Assembly: GCF_016901225.1 (NCBI RefSeq)
Contig: NZ_JAFEUL010000013.1
Coordinates: 1 to 51,701 of the forward strand
Origin: Actibacterium sp. 188UL27-1
Lineage (GTDB): Bacteria > Pseudomonadota > Alphaproteobacteria > Rhodobacterales > Rhodobacteraceae
Length of the DNA: 51,701 nt
Reading direction: 5' to 3'
The stretch's first letter is position 1. Every line of letters starts with the position of its first letter. The position numbers and the translations under genes are program-made. A model generated the notes under the pieces. It had not been told where the DNA came from and ran no database searches. It saw nothing but the letters and a program-made list of their open reading frames with translations. Positions 15,513 to 24,824 of this stretch are shown here, one piece after another.

Positions 15513-16072
15513 TCCGATCAGAAGTTCTGAAGATGATGTTGCCGGTGTTGCGAGATCATCTGGTGGTTTGCAATATCGGGCTGCCCAGCCAGGAAATGCA
15601 TATGCTGGAGGACAGGCCCGGCAATTTCTACATGCTGGGGACGATGGGTCTGGCCTCGTCCATCGGATTGGGATTGGCTTTGGCGCAGAAGGCGCCTGTT
15701 GTGGCGATTGATGGCGACGGCTCTGTCTTGATGAACCTGGGCACCTTTTCAACGATTGCCAACAATCAGGCGCCAAACTTTGTTCTGCTGGTGATTGATA
15801 ATGGCAGCTATGGCTCCACCGGCGATCAGACGACCTATGCCGGGCGAAAAACCTCACTCACGGCCGTCGCGCAGGCCTGTGGCTGTGAAAACGTGGTGGA
15901 ATGCACCGCCGAGGAAACTCCGCAGGTTGTGGCCGACGCCATCAAAGCCCAGCAGATGACCGTTGTGATCAGCAAATGCGAAAGCGGTAATGTGAAAGTG
16001 CCGGTCATTCCGCTGGATCCTGTGGTGATCAAGGACCGGTTCATGAAACAGGTAGCGGCGCTGAACGCATAG
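15509..16072 (+). CDS. comE: Sulfopyruvate decarboxylase, beta subunit
   Basis: 187 residues, the ThDP PP-domain half that partners ComD. The cofactor motif is IDGDGSVLMNLG (68-79) with DNGSYGSTG (97-105) supplying the Asn; GTMGLASSIGLGLALA (44-59) is the usual helix preceding it. ATG 15509 overlaps the stop of the secreted-protein gene (ATGA). Gaps after the stop (129 bases) separate this unit from the peptide-type uptake operon. Sulfoacetaldehyde acetyltransferase (Xsc), which would complete sulfonate breakdown, is not in the window. Confidence 0.83.
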   Translation: MIRSEVLKMMLPVLRDHLVVCNIGLPSQEMHMLEDRPGNFYMLGTMGLASSIGLGLALAQKAPVVAIDGDGSVLMNLGTFSTIANNQAPNFVLLVIDNGSYGSTGDQTTYAGRKTSLTAVAQACGCENVVECTAEETPQVVADAIKAQQMTVVISKCESGNVKVPVIPLDPVVIKDRFMKQVAALNA

Positions 16073-16201
16073 CGGTTTGGGAATTTTGTACGCCCGGCGG
16101 AGGTAATTTTTACCAATAAGAAAGTGTGATGGCTTTCGGTTGCCTCCCAAGGGGAATTGGTTGATCTTGCCACTATGTCAGCAGGTGACATAGAGGGTGG
16201 G

Positions 16202-18142
16202 ATGCAGGTCTCCGTCGAGGATGGCCTACGTGTTCCCATGCCAGATGGCGTGACGCTATCTGCACGGGTTTGGCGGCCGGATTGCGGCCCTGTGCCGGCT
16301 ATTCTGGAGATGCTCCCTTACCGCAAGCGCGACGGGACAGTGGCGCGCGATGCCACCACCCATGCGGAATTTGCGCGCCATGGCTATGTTTGCCTGCGGG
16401 TCGATCTGCGTGGATGCGGTGAAAGTGACGGATTATTCGAGGATGAATACTCGGCCCGGGAATTGCAGGACATTCATGACACCATTGCCTGGATCGCGGC
16501 GCAGCCCTGGTGCGACGGGTCGGTTGGGATCATGGGGATCAGTTGGGGCGGTTTCAACGGCCTGCAAGTGGCGGCGCTGCAGCCGCCTGCGCTGAAGGCT
16601 GTGATCTCGATCTGTTCATCGGTGGACCGGTTTGCGGATGATATTCACTATAAAGGCGGGTGTTTGCTGGGCGAGAATATCGGCTGGGCCGCCTGCGCCA
16701 TGTCGTGGTTTGCAAGCCCGCCGGACCCTGATCTGGTGCCCGATTGGCGGCAGGTCTGGCAGGAGCGGTTGGCGGCGACCCCGTTTCTGGCGGCGGATTG
16801 GACGCGACATAACACGCGGGACGCGTATTGGCGCCATGGCTCGGTCTGTGAGGATTACGGGGCGATTAAGGCGGCGGTGCTAAGCATCGGCGGCTGGCAT
16901 GATGGTTATCGCAACACGATTGCCCATCTGGTCGAGAACCTGGAGGCGCCGGTCAAAGGGATCGTAGGGCCGTGGAATCACAAATATCCGCATTTGGCAG
17001 CGCCTGCACCGCAGATGGATTTCGTGGGGGAAGCGTTGCGTTGGTGGGATCACTGGTTAAATGGGATGGATACCGGGGTGGATGATGATCTGGCCTATCG
17101 CGCCTATCTGATGGACAGTGTCGCCCCTCAAGTGAGTTTCGATACACGACCCGGCCAGTGGGTTGCGTTGGATAGCTGGCCCGCTGGGCGGGCTTTGGAT
17201 TTGCCCTTTGGTACCGACGGGATGGGGGTAGCTTGTGCTTTTCAGCGCAGGATCGCCACGAATACCTTTTGCGGACGGGCGGCGGGGGAGTATTTCCCGT
17301 TTGGCTTTGGCCCCGGCGAGTTGCCCGATGATCAGCAGATCGACGATGACCTGTCGCTTTGCTTCGACAGTGCGGCCTTTGAGACGGAACAGATCATCAT
17401 CGGCGCCGCGTCGGTTGACCTGACGTTGGCGGCGGATCAGCCCGCGGCGCAGGTGATGGTGCGGCTGAGCGATATACGCCTCGATGGCAGCGTTGGCCTG
17501 ATCGCCCATGGTATGCTGAACCTGCGGCAGCGCGAGGGGCATGACCGAATGGTCGATCTGGAACCCGGCATCGCCTACGACGTGACGGTGCCGCTGGACC
17601 AGATCGCCTATCGCCTGCCTGTCGGGCATCGGTTGCGGGTCGCGATCTCGCCCTCCTATTGGCCGTTCATCTGGCCCGAAGCTGCACCGGTCGAGTTGAC
17701 GGTAACGGCGGGTCGGTTGCAACTGCCTGTGCAAGATGTGGCCCCGCCCTATCACGGATTTGTGCCGCCGCGCCCGGCGCCCGCGCCGGTTTTGAACACC
17801 GTTCTTCCGCCGCGGGAGCGCAAGCTGACCTGGGACGAAGACGGAAGCCTGCATCTGATCATCCATGGCGATCACGGCGAGACCGAGGATTTCGATCACG
17901 GCCTGATCACTGGCAGCCGGTTGACGGAGCATTGGCAGATCGCGCGCGATGCCATCGCCACGGCGCGGGTCGACATAAGCTGGGAGCGTTGGATGCGACG
18001 CGGTGACTGGGAAGTGCGGACGCTGTGCGAGACCCGGATGACGGGCGATGCAGACGCCTTTGAGATTTCGGCGCGGCTAGAGGCTTTGGACGGGCAGACG
18101 AAGGTTTTTGCCCGCGATTTTCATGAGCGCGTTTCGCGCTGA
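16202..18142 (+). CDS. CocE/NonD-type serine hydrolase
   Basis: 646 residues of the X-Pro dipeptidyl-peptidase (S15)/cocaine-esterase family: alpha/beta-hydrolase domain followed by a C-terminal jelly-roll (after about 350). The catalytic triad is visible as S114 in GISWGG, D234 in GWHDGY and H260 in GPWNHKYPH; YRKRDG (40-45) and DLRGCGESDG are also typical. ATG 16202 has GAGGGTGGG just upstream; in-frame TTG 16157 and ATG 16175 lack a properly spaced ribosome site. No signal peptide, so cytoplasmic. It leads the uptake operon, 39 bases ahead of the binding protein, so it probably hydrolyses the imported amide, ester or peptide. Confidence 0.87.
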   Translation: MQVSVEDGLRVPMPDGVTLSARVWRPDCGPVPAILEMLPYRKRDGTVARDATTHAEFARHGYVCLRVDLRGCGESDGLFEDEYSARELQDIHDTIAWIAAQPWCDGSVGIMGISWGGFNGLQVAALQPPALKAVISICSSVDRFADDIHYKGGCLLGENIGWAACAMSWFASPPDPDLVPDWRQVWQERLAATPFLAADWTRHNTRDAYWRHGSVCEDYGAIKAAVLSIGGWHDGYRNTIAHLVENLEAPVKGIVGPWNHKYPHLAAPAPQMDFVGEALRWWDHWLNGMDTGVDDDLAYRAYLMDSVAPQVSFDTRPGQWVALDSWPAGRALDLPFGTDGMGVACAFQRRIATNTFCGRAAGEYFPFGFGPGELPDDQQIDDDLSLCFDSAAFETEQIIIGAASVDLTLAADQPAAQVMVRLSDIRLDGSVGLIAHGMLNLRQREGHDRMVDLEPGIAYDVTVPLDQIAYRLPVGHRLRVAISPSYWPFIWPEAAPVELTVTAGRLQLPVQDVAPPYHGFVPPRPAPAPVLNTVLPPRERKLTWDEDGSLHLIIHGDHGETEDFDHGLITGSRLTEHWQIARDAIATARVDISWERWMRRGDWEVRTLCETRMTGDADAFEISARLEALDGQTKVFARDFHERVSR

Positions 18143-18181
18143 CGGATACAACACGCATGCGTGACATATGGGGAGAACACG

Positions 18182-19774
18182 ATGTCTGACAAACTGAAAC
18201 ACCTGAGTAAACTAGCGGTCAGCGGCAAGTTGAGCCGCCGTGATTTTCTGGGCCGCGCGTCGGCTTTGGGATTTGGCGCTGTCTTTGCGGGTGGTTTGCT
18301 GCAGCGAGCTGCGGCGGATGGCCATGCCGCGCCGGTCAAAGGTGGGACGCTGAAGGTTGGGATCCAGGGTGGTGCCTCCACGGATAGTCTGGACCCGGCA
18401 CTGGCCGCGAATGACACTGCGATCATGAATTTGCGCCTCTTCGGTGACGTGCTGGTGGAGGTCGATGCCAACGGCGAGATCGAAAACCGGTTAGCAGAGG
18501 AGGTCGAGGCCTCGGCTGATGCCAGCGTCTGGACCTTCAAGATCCGCAAAGGTGTGCAGTTTCATAACGGCGCTGAGCTGACGCCCAGAGATGTGATGCG
18601 CACGATGGAGCGTCACACGAACGAAGACACCAAATCCGGCGCGTTGGGTATTTTGCGCGGGATCAAGGGGATGGCGGTGGACGGTGACAAGTTCGTCGTT
18701 ATGCTGGACCAGCCTAATGCCGATCTGCCCTACCTGATCAGCGACTATCATCTGGTGATCCAGCCCGATGGCGGGTTTGACGATCCGGGCGCAGGCGTTG
18801 GCACGGGCCCCTACAGGATGGTCTCGAACGAAGCAGGCGTGCGGCACGTCTATGAAAAGTTCGATGGTCACTGGGATGAAAGCCGAGGCCATGCCGCGAC
18901 CGTGGAATTGATCGTCATCAATGATGACACGGCGCGTGTGGCGGCCTTGCAATCGGGGCAGGTCCACATGATCAACCGGGTGCCGCCAAAGGTTGCCAGC
19001 CTGGTCGGCCGGATGCCCTCGGTCGAGGTGAAATCCATCGCGGGCAAGGGGCATTACGTGTTCATCATGCATGCCAATACCGCGCCATTCGATAATGCGG
19101 ATCTGCGCCTGGCACTGAAATACGCGATGAACCGGGAGGAGATGGTCGAAAAGATCCTGTTCGGTAACGGCACGATCGGGAATGATACGCCGATCAACGC
19201 GGCCTATCCGCTTTATACCGAAATGGAACAGCGCAGTTACGACCCTGAAAAGGCCGCGTTCCACTTTAAGGCATCTGGCCATGACGGGCCGGTTCTGCTG
19301 CGGACGTCCGAGAACTCGTTCCCCGGGGCGGTAGATGCCAGCCAGCTCTTTCAGCAAAGCGCGGCTGCGGCGGGCATCACGCTTGAGATCAAGCGCGAGC
19401 CGAATGACGGCTATTGGTCCGAGGTTTGGAACAAGCAACCCTTCTGCACCAGCTATTGGGGCGGGCGTCCAACGCAGGATTCGATGTTCTCAACGGCGTA
19501 TCTGTCAACGGCCGACTGGAACGACACGCGGTTCTTTAACGAGCAGTTCGACCAGATGTTGTTTGCGGCCCGCGCCGAGTTGGACAATGCCAAACGCACG
19601 GCGATCTATGCCGATATGGGCACAATCCTGCACAATGAAGGCGGGCTGATCCTGCCGATGTTCAACAACTTCATCGAAGGTGTGTCAGACAAGGTCGGCG
19701 GTTGGGCCGAGGATTCCAATGGCGGCATGATGAACTCCTACGCGCCGATCAAGACCTGGCTGACCGAAGCTTGA
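18182..19774 (+). CDS. Peptide/opine-type ABC transporter substrate-binding protein
   Basis: 530 residues, solute-binding protein family 5 (DppA/OppA-like). A twin-arginine signal is evident: S18-R-R-D-F-L23, then a hydrophobic stretch to about residue 45, so export is probably folded via Tat. The lipobox Cys is absent, fitting a soluble periplasmic protein. Family features include GGTLKVGIQGG, the VWTFKIRKGVQFHNG block and TGPYRM. ATG 18182 follows GGGGAGAAC. The ligand cannot be read from sequence; the operon's hydrolase and aminotransferase suggest an amino-acid derivative. Confidence 0.9.
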   Translation: MSDKLKHLSKLAVSGKLSRRDFLGRASALGFGAVFAGGLLQRAAADGHAAPVKGGTLKVGIQGGASTDSLDPALAANDTAIMNLRLFGDVLVEVDANGEIENRLAEEVEASADASVWTFKIRKGVQFHNGAELTPRDVMRTMERHTNEDTKSGALGILRGIKGMAVDGDKFVVMLDQPNADLPYLISDYHLVIQPDGGFDDPGAGVGTGPYRMVSNEAGVRHVYEKFDGHWDESRGHAATVELIVINDDTARVAALQSGQVHMINRVPPKVASLVGRMPSVEVKSIAGKGHYVFIMHANTAPFDNADLRLALKYAMNREEMVEKILFGNGTIGNDTPINAAYPLYTEMEQRSYDPEKAAFHFKASGHDGPVLLRTSENSFPGAVDASQLFQQSAAAAGITLEIKREPNDGYWSEVWNKQPFCTSYWGGRPTQDSMFSTAYLSTADWNDTRFFNEQFDQMLFAARAELDNAKRTAIYADMGTILHNEGGLILPMFNNFIEGVSDKVGGWAEDSNGGMMNSYAPIKTWLTEA

Positions 19775-19778
19775 TCCG

Positions 19779-20735
19779 GTGCGTCTTGCACTGAAATTGG
19801 TGGCCCAGCGGCTGACGCTGGGCCTGCTGCTGTTGTTGGCCGTCTCGGCCTTGATTTTTGCGGGTACGCAGATCCTGCCTGGCGATGTGGCGCAGTCGGT
19901 ACTGGGCCAGTCGGCCACGCCCGAGGCGCTGGCGAATTTGCGGGCCGAGATGGGGTTAGATCGGCCCGCTGTGATCCGGTATTTCGAATGGCTGGGGGGC
20001 GTGCTGACCGGTGATTTGGGTACAGCTTTGTCCAGCCGCGCCGATATCGCGGATGCGGTTGCAAAGCGGCTTTACAACACGCTCTTTCTGGCCTCGGTTG
20101 CGGCCGTGATCTCGATCCCGCTGGCGATCTTGCTGGGGCTGGTCGCTGTCCGCTATCGCAACCGATGGCCGGATAAGATGATTTCCGCCACGACCTTGGC
20201 CTCGATCTCGTTACCGGAGTTTTTCATTGGCTACCTGCTGATCCTTGTCTTTGCGGTGAACCTTGGGTGGTTCCCATCCGTCGCCACGGTTTACGACAGC
20301 ATGACATTTGGCCGGCGGTTGAATGTGGTGATCCTGCCGGCGCTGACCCTGACTCTGGTCGTGCTGGCGCATATGATGCGGATGACGCGGGCGGCGATCC
20401 TCAACGTCATGCAATCGGCCTATATCGAGACGGCGGAGCTAAAGGGCCTGAGCGGGTTTCGCGTGATCTGGAAACATGCGTTCCCGAATGCCATCGCCCC
20501 CATCGTGAATGTGGTCATGCTGAACATGGCCTATCTGGTCGTGGGCGTCGTGGTGGTTGAGGTGATCTTTGTCTATCCCGGCATGGGCCAATATCTGGTC
20601 GATCATGTGAGCAAGCGTGATGTGCCGGTGGTGCAGGCCTGCGGGCTGATCTTTGCGGCCATCTATATCGGGCTGAACCTGGTCGCGGATGTCGTGGCGA
20701 TCCTGACCAACCCGCGTTTGAGGCATCCGAAATGA
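19779..20735 (+). CDS. ABC transporter permease, DppB-like
   Basis: 318 residues with six hydrophobic segments, the first at 8-30. The binding-protein-dependent transport (EAA) loop is present as AELKGLSGFRVIWKHAFPNAIAPIV. Start is GTG 19779, four bases after the binding-protein stop. The last codons overlap the next permease start (ATGA, 20732-20735). It forms the inner-membrane channel with the following DppC-like protein. Confidence 0.9.
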   Translation: MRLALKLVAQRLTLGLLLLLAVSALIFAGTQILPGDVAQSVLGQSATPEALANLRAEMGLDRPAVIRYFEWLGGVLTGDLGTALSSRADIADAVAKRLYNTLFLASVAAVISIPLAILLGLVAVRYRNRWPDKMISATTLASISLPEFFIGYLLILVFAVNLGWFPSVATVYDSMTFGRRLNVVILPALTLTLVVLAHMMRMTRAAILNVMQSAYIETAELKGLSGFRVIWKHAFPNAIAPIVNVVMLNMAYLVVGVVVVEVIFVYPGMGQYLVDHVSKRDVPVVQACGLIFAAIYIGLNLVADVVAILTNPRLRHPK

Positions 20736-21553
20736 GCCGCATTCCCGTTAGCGCCTGGATTGGCCTTGGCTCAACCTCAGTGTTCGTTTTTGCAGCCCTC
20801 TTCGCGCAACTGATCGCGCCCTACGGGCTGAGCGAGGTCGTGGGAGAGGTGTGGGAACCTTTCAGTGCCGCTCATTGGCTGGGCACCGATAACCTGGGCC
20901 GCGATCTGCTGAGCCGCATGATTTTTGGCGCACAGACCACGCTTGCCATCGCAGCTCTTGCGACGGCGGTGTCATTCTCATTGGGGGCAATCCTGGGCAT
21001 GACCGCGGCGGTCATCGGCGGTTGGGTGGATCAAATGATGTCACGGGGCGTGGATCTGCTGATGTCCATCCCGACGCTGATTTTCGCGCTTGTGGTGCTG
21101 TCAGTACTGCCCTCGACCGTGCTGACCTTGGTTTTGGTCATGGGCATTCTGGATTCAACACGGGTCTACCGCCTGTCGCGCGCGGTGGGTGTGGATGTGA
21201 ACGTGATGGAGTTCGTTGAGGCGGCAAGGCTGCGCGGCGAAGGTCGGTGGTGGATCATCAGCCGGGAGATCCTGCCCAATGCGCTTGCCACCCTGGTTGC
21301 GGAACTGGGGTTGCGTTTCATATTCATGGTGCTGTTCCTCTCGGCCCTGTCGTTTCTGGGTCTTGGTATCCAGCCGCCGCAAGCCGATTGGGGCGGGATG
21401 GTGAAGGAGAACAAGGACGGCATCGTCTTTGGTATCCCGGCCGCGTTGATCCCGGCTGGGGCGATTGCGCTGCTGGCAATCTCGGTCAATCTGGTGGCGG
21501 ATTGGGTCTTGAACCGCACCACCGATTTGAAAGGGGGGCGGAGCGATGGCTGA
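20732..21553 (+). CDS. ABC transporter permease, DppC-like
   Basis: 273 residues. The N-terminal OppC-type region has the motif HWLGTDNLGRDLLSR (47-61 approximately), followed by membrane segments and an EAA loop (EAARLRGEGRWWIISREILPN in two parts). It ends with the conserved SFLGLGIQPPQADWGGM. The start overlaps the DppB-like stop by four bases, and its end overlaps the ATPase start by eight. Pairs with the DppB-like protein. Confidence 0.9.
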   Translation: MSRIPVSAWIGLGSTSVFVFAALFAQLIAPYGLSEVVGEVWEPFSAAHWLGTDNLGRDLLSRMIFGAQTTLAIAALATAVSFSLGAILGMTAAVIGGWVDQMMSRGVDLLMSIPTLIFALVVLSVLPSTVLTLVLVMGILDSTRVYRLSRAVGVDVNVMEFVEAARLRGEGRWWIISREILPNALATLVAELGLRFIFMVLFLSALSFLGLGIQPPQADWGGMVKENKDGIVFGIPAALIPAGAIALLAISVNLVADWVLNRTTDLKGGRSDG

Positions 21554-23177
21554 TCTGCTGGAATTTCGCGACCTGAAGATCGGTGTCACCGTGCGGCAGC
21601 CGGGGGAGTCGCCGCGCGATCTGACCATTGTGGACGGGATTAGTGCAAGCTTGGCCAAGGGCCGTGTCCTGGGCCTGATCGGGGAAAGCGGGGCCGGGAA
21701 GTCAACCATTGGTCTGGCGTCAATGGCCTATGGTCGGGGCGGGGTCGAGATTACGGGCGGTGAGGTTCTGCTGAACGGGCGCGACATCCTGAAGGAAGGG
21801 CGCCGCGGATTGATGGGGCTGCGCGGGCGCGAGGTCTGCTATGTCTCGCAATCGGCAGCGGCGGCGTTCAACCCGGCCCATCGGTTGATCGACCAGGTGG
21901 TGGAAGCGACCGTGCTGCACGGATTGGCCAACCGGGCCGAGGCCGAGGCCCGGGCGATCGATCTGTTCCGCGCACTCAGCCTGCCGGACCCTGAGAACAT
22001 CGGGAAGCGTTACCCGCACCAAGTCTCGGGCGGGCAATTGCAGCGGGTGATGACAGCGATGGCACTTTGTTCACAACCTGACCTGATTGTTTTTGACGAG
22101 CCGACCACTGCGCTGGATGTCACGACGCAGATCGACGTGCTGGCAGCCATCAAGAATGCGATCCGGGTGACGGGGGTTGCCGCACTTTACATCACGCATG
22201 ATCTGGCCGTGGTTGCCCAGGTCTCGGACGAGATCATGGTGCTGCGCCACGGTCAGATGGTGGAGCATGGTACGGCCGAACAGATCATCACCGCGCCGCG
22301 CAAAGAATATACGCAGGCGCTGGTCTCGGTTCGATCGATTGATCATCCGGAACAGGCGCCGGGTCAGGACCCGATACTGCGTGTTCAGAATATCACGGCG
22401 GCCTACGGGACTGGGGCGACGGTTCTGGACGATGTCTCGGTTGAGTTGCATGCCAGCCAGACCCTCGCCGTGGTGGGCGAAAGCGGGTCGGGCAAGTCGA
22501 CCCTCGCGCGCGTGATCACCGGGTTGTTGCCACCCGCATTCGGTGAGATCCGGTTTCAGGGCCGCAGGCTGACACCAGCCTTGAAAGACCGGCCGCGTGA
22601 GGATCTGCGCGAGATCCAGATGATCTACCAGATGGCTGATACGGCGATGAACCCGCGCCAGTCCGTTGGCACGATCATTGGACGCCCCCTTGAGTTTTAT
22701 TTCGGCATCAATGGGGCAGAGCGTGACCGTCGGGTGGCGGCATTGCTGGACGAGATCGAGATGCCCGCCGCGATGGCCCAACGCTACCCGGCAGAGCTGT
22801 CGGGCGGCCAAAAGCAGCGGGTCTGCATCGCGCGGGCCCTGGCCGCCAAGCCCAAGATCATCATTTGCGACGAGGTGACCAGCGCCCTTGACCCGCTGGT
22901 GGCCGATGGCATTCTGAAATTGCTGCTGGACCTGCAGCGGATCGAGGAGGTCGCCTATCTGCTCATCACCCATGACCTGGCCACGGTGAAGGCCATTGCC
23001 GACAGTATTGCAGTGATGCATCTGGGCAAATTGGCACGATATGGCCCTAAAGCACAGGTTTTACGCCCACCCTTTGACGATTACACCGACCTGTTGTTGA
23101 GTTCGGTGCCAGAGATGAAGATGGGATGGCTGGAAAACGTCATGGCCCATCGCAAAATGGAAAGTGCGGGGAACTGA
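21546..23177 (+). CDS. Fused double ABC ATPase, DppD-DppF type
   Basis: 543 residues containing two complete ATPase domains in one chain. Domain 1: Walker A GESGAGKS (46-53), signature SGGQLQR (161), Walker [13 protein letters not shown]. Domain 2: Walker A GESGSGKS (311-318), signature SGGQKQR (419), Walker [14 protein letters not shown]-loops are present in both (ITHDLA). In most peptide transporters these are separate DppD and DppF subunits; fusion (as in YejF or GsiA) supplies both nucleotide sites. The start overlaps the permease gene; the stop is two bases before the VOC gene. Confidence 0.92.
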   Translation: MADLLEFRDLKIGVTVRQPGESPRDLTIVDGISASLAKGRVLGLIGESGAGKSTIGLASMAYGRGGVEITGGEVLLNGRDILKEGRRGLMGLRGREVCYVSQSAAAAFNPAHRLIDQVVEATVLHGLANRAEAEARAIDLFRALSLPDPENIGKRYPHQVSGGQLQRVMTAMALCSQPDLIVFDEPTTALDVTTQIDVLAAIKNAIRVTGVAALYITHDLAVVAQVSDEIMVLRHGQMVEHGTAEQIITAPRKEYTQALVSVRSIDHPEQAPGQDPILRVQNITAAYGTGATVLDDVSVELHASQTLAVVGESGSGKSTLARVITGLLPPAFGEIRFQGRRLTPALKDRPREDLREIQMIYQMADTAMNPRQSVGTIIGRPLEFYFGINGAERDRRVAALLDEIEMPAAMAQRYPAELSGGQKQRVCIARALAAKPKIIICDEVTSALDPLVADGILKLLLDLQRIEEVAYLLITHDLATVKAIADSIAVMHLGKLARYGPKAQVLRPPFDDYTDLLLSSVPEMKMGWLENVMAHRKMESAGN

Positions 23178-23179
23178 CC

Positions 23180-23569
23180 ATGACGAATATGGATCTGGGG
23201 GCCTTTTCATTGAGCCTGAATGTGTCTGATCTGGATGCATCCCGTGCGTTCTATGAAAAGTTGGGGTTTGGTTTGGCCGGAGGCAGTGCTGATCAGGGTT
23301 GGCTCATCCTGCGCAATGGGGGCTGTACCTTGGGGCTGTTTCAGGGCCACCTTCCCGAAAATTGCCTGACCTTTAATCCGGGCTGGACGCCTGAGGCGCA
23401 AGCGATGGAAACCTTTGAGGATGTTCGGCGGTTGCAGGCCCGCTTGGAATCACAGGGGATTGAGATTTTCATCCGTGCGAAGGAAGGCACCGCTCCCACC
23501 CATTTCGTTGTGGTGGATCCTGACGGCAACCAGATCCTGATCGACCAACACGAAAACGCACCGGAGTAG
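23180..23569 (+). CDS. VOC (glyoxalase/bleomycin-resistance-like) family protein
   Basis: 129 residues with the paired beta-alpha-beta-beta-beta layout of the vicinal-oxygen-chelate family: LGAFSLSLNVSDLDASRAFYEKLGF (5-29, in two blocks) and FVVVDPDGNQILIDQ near the end. ATG 23180 sits two bases after the ATPase stop, marking it as part of the uptake operon; an in-frame start 54 bases upstream lies inside the ATPase gene. VOC proteins can be metal-dependent lyases, epimerases or binding proteins; which applies is unknown. Confidence 0.85.
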   Translation: MTNMDLGAFSLSLNVSDLDASRAFYEKLGFGLAGGSADQGWLILRNGGCTLGLFQGHLPENCLTFNPGWTPEAQAMETFEDVRRLQARLESQGIEIFIRAKEGTAPTHFVVVDPDGNQILIDQHENAPE

Positions 23570-23573
23570 CCCC

Positions 23574-24824
23574 ATGTTCGACACCGATCTGATCGAGGCG
23601 ATCCGCGACCGGTTTGCCCATGTCGATCATTGCCCGGAGCAGGGCCCACGGATTTTTTTCGAAAATGCTGGCGGGGCGCTAACGCTGAAATCAGTGGTGG
23701 ATGCATCGGTCCGTTATGCTGCGATCCCTGATAACCAGGGGCGCGACAACCCCATGAGCCACGCATTGGTCGCCGCAATTAGCAAGGCAAAGGCGGATGC
23801 GCGCGTGGTCCTGAACGCAGATGCTGGCCAGATCTTTGTCGGTGAAAGCGGAACGGAACTGCTGTTTCGCATGATCATGAATGCCTGTCTTGGGACACCT
23901 GCCGGGACGGTGGTCGGCAGTACGCTGGAGCATCCAGCCTCACGCTCGGCTGCCAAGCGGTGGGCCAAGATCGCGGGTAAGCCGTATATCTCGGTGCCCC
24001 ATGATGATGCCACGGGCTCGGTTGAGGCGAGCGCCTATGCAGCTTATGTCACGGCAGAGACACGGGTTGCCACGATCCTGCATACTTCACCCGTGACAGG
24101 GATGTCGGTGGATGTGGCGGCCATTGCCAGGGCAATTCGGGCCGTGGCAGCGGACTGCCTTATCATTGTGGACGGGATCCAGCACGCGGCGCATGGGGCG
24201 CTGGACCTGGACAGTTATGGCATCGACGGTTATGCGATCTCCCCTTACAAGATGTTTTCGCGCCACGGCTATGGCGTCGCTTGGATCAGTGATCGTTTGG
24301 CGGCCCTCCCCCATGACGGTCTGGAGGGCGGGCCGGAGGACAATTGGGAGCTTGGGACACGAGATACCGGCGCCTATGCCACGTTTTCGGAGGTCGTGCG
24401 TTATCTGGAATGGCTTGGTGCGCAATTCACCGACACCATAGATCGTCGGTCACGGATCGAGGCGGCAGCGCAGGCTATTCATGCCCATGAAGCCAGGCTG
24501 ACCGACATCATGCTGCATGGCGAGGGGAACCTGGTGGGATTGGCAGATCTGCCGAATGTCCAGATTATTGGGGGTGTTGATAATCCCCGCCGCGAGGGCC
24601 TGGTATCTTTGGCGGTCGATCATTTGGCGGCCGCCGATATAGTTGGTGCATTGTCCGATCAGGGCATCCGGACGCATGTCCGCAAGTCAGATCATTATTC
24701 AGGAAATGTCCTCAAACCGCTTGGCCTGACCGCTGCTGTGCGTGTTTCGCTGTGCCACTACAATACCCGGCAAGAGGTTCGGACGTTCCTCGCTGCGATG
24801 TCCGAGATCTGCAAACCAGACTAG
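23574..24824 (+). CDS. Class V aminotransferase / cysteine-desulfurase-like PLP enzyme
   Basis: 416 residues of PLP fold type I. The Schiff-base lysine is K226 in ISPYKMFSRHGYG, and the PLP-ring Asp is D200 in IIVDGIQHAAHG. ENAGGALTL near the N-terminus is the cofactor phosphate/substrate loop of the SufS/CsdA-like group. The Cys loop expected of a true cysteine desulfurase is not evident (GIRTHVRKSDHYSG occupies the usual place), favouring an aminotransferase, lyase or epimerase acting on the imported compound. Start follows the VOC stop by four bases; last gene of the operon. Confidence 0.87.
   Translation: MFDTDLIEAIRDRFAHVDHCPEQGPRIFFENAGGALTLKSVVDASVRYAAIPDNQGRDNPMSHALVAAISKAKADARVVLNADAGQIFVGESGTELLFRMIMNACLGTPAGTVVGSTLEHPASRSAAKRWAKIAGKPYISVPHDDATGSVEASAYAAYVTAETRVATILHTSPVTGMSVDVAAIARAIRAVAADCLIIVDGIQHAAHGALDLDSYGIDGYAISPYKMFSRHGYGVAWISDRLAALPHDGLEGGPEDNWELGTRDTGAYATFSEVVRYLEWLGAQFTDTIDRRSRIEAAAQAIHAHEARLTDIMLHGEGNLVGLADLPNVQIIGGVDNPRREGLVSLAVDHLAAADIVGALSDQGIRTHVRKSDHYSGNVLKPLGLTAAVRVSLCHYNTRQEVRTFLAAMSEICKPD

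Noticed and set aside
16157-16201. Upstream TTG/ATG starts for the CocE-type hydrolase
   Set aside because: The extra 15 residues are not conserved in the family and the ribosome site is best placed for ATG 16202.
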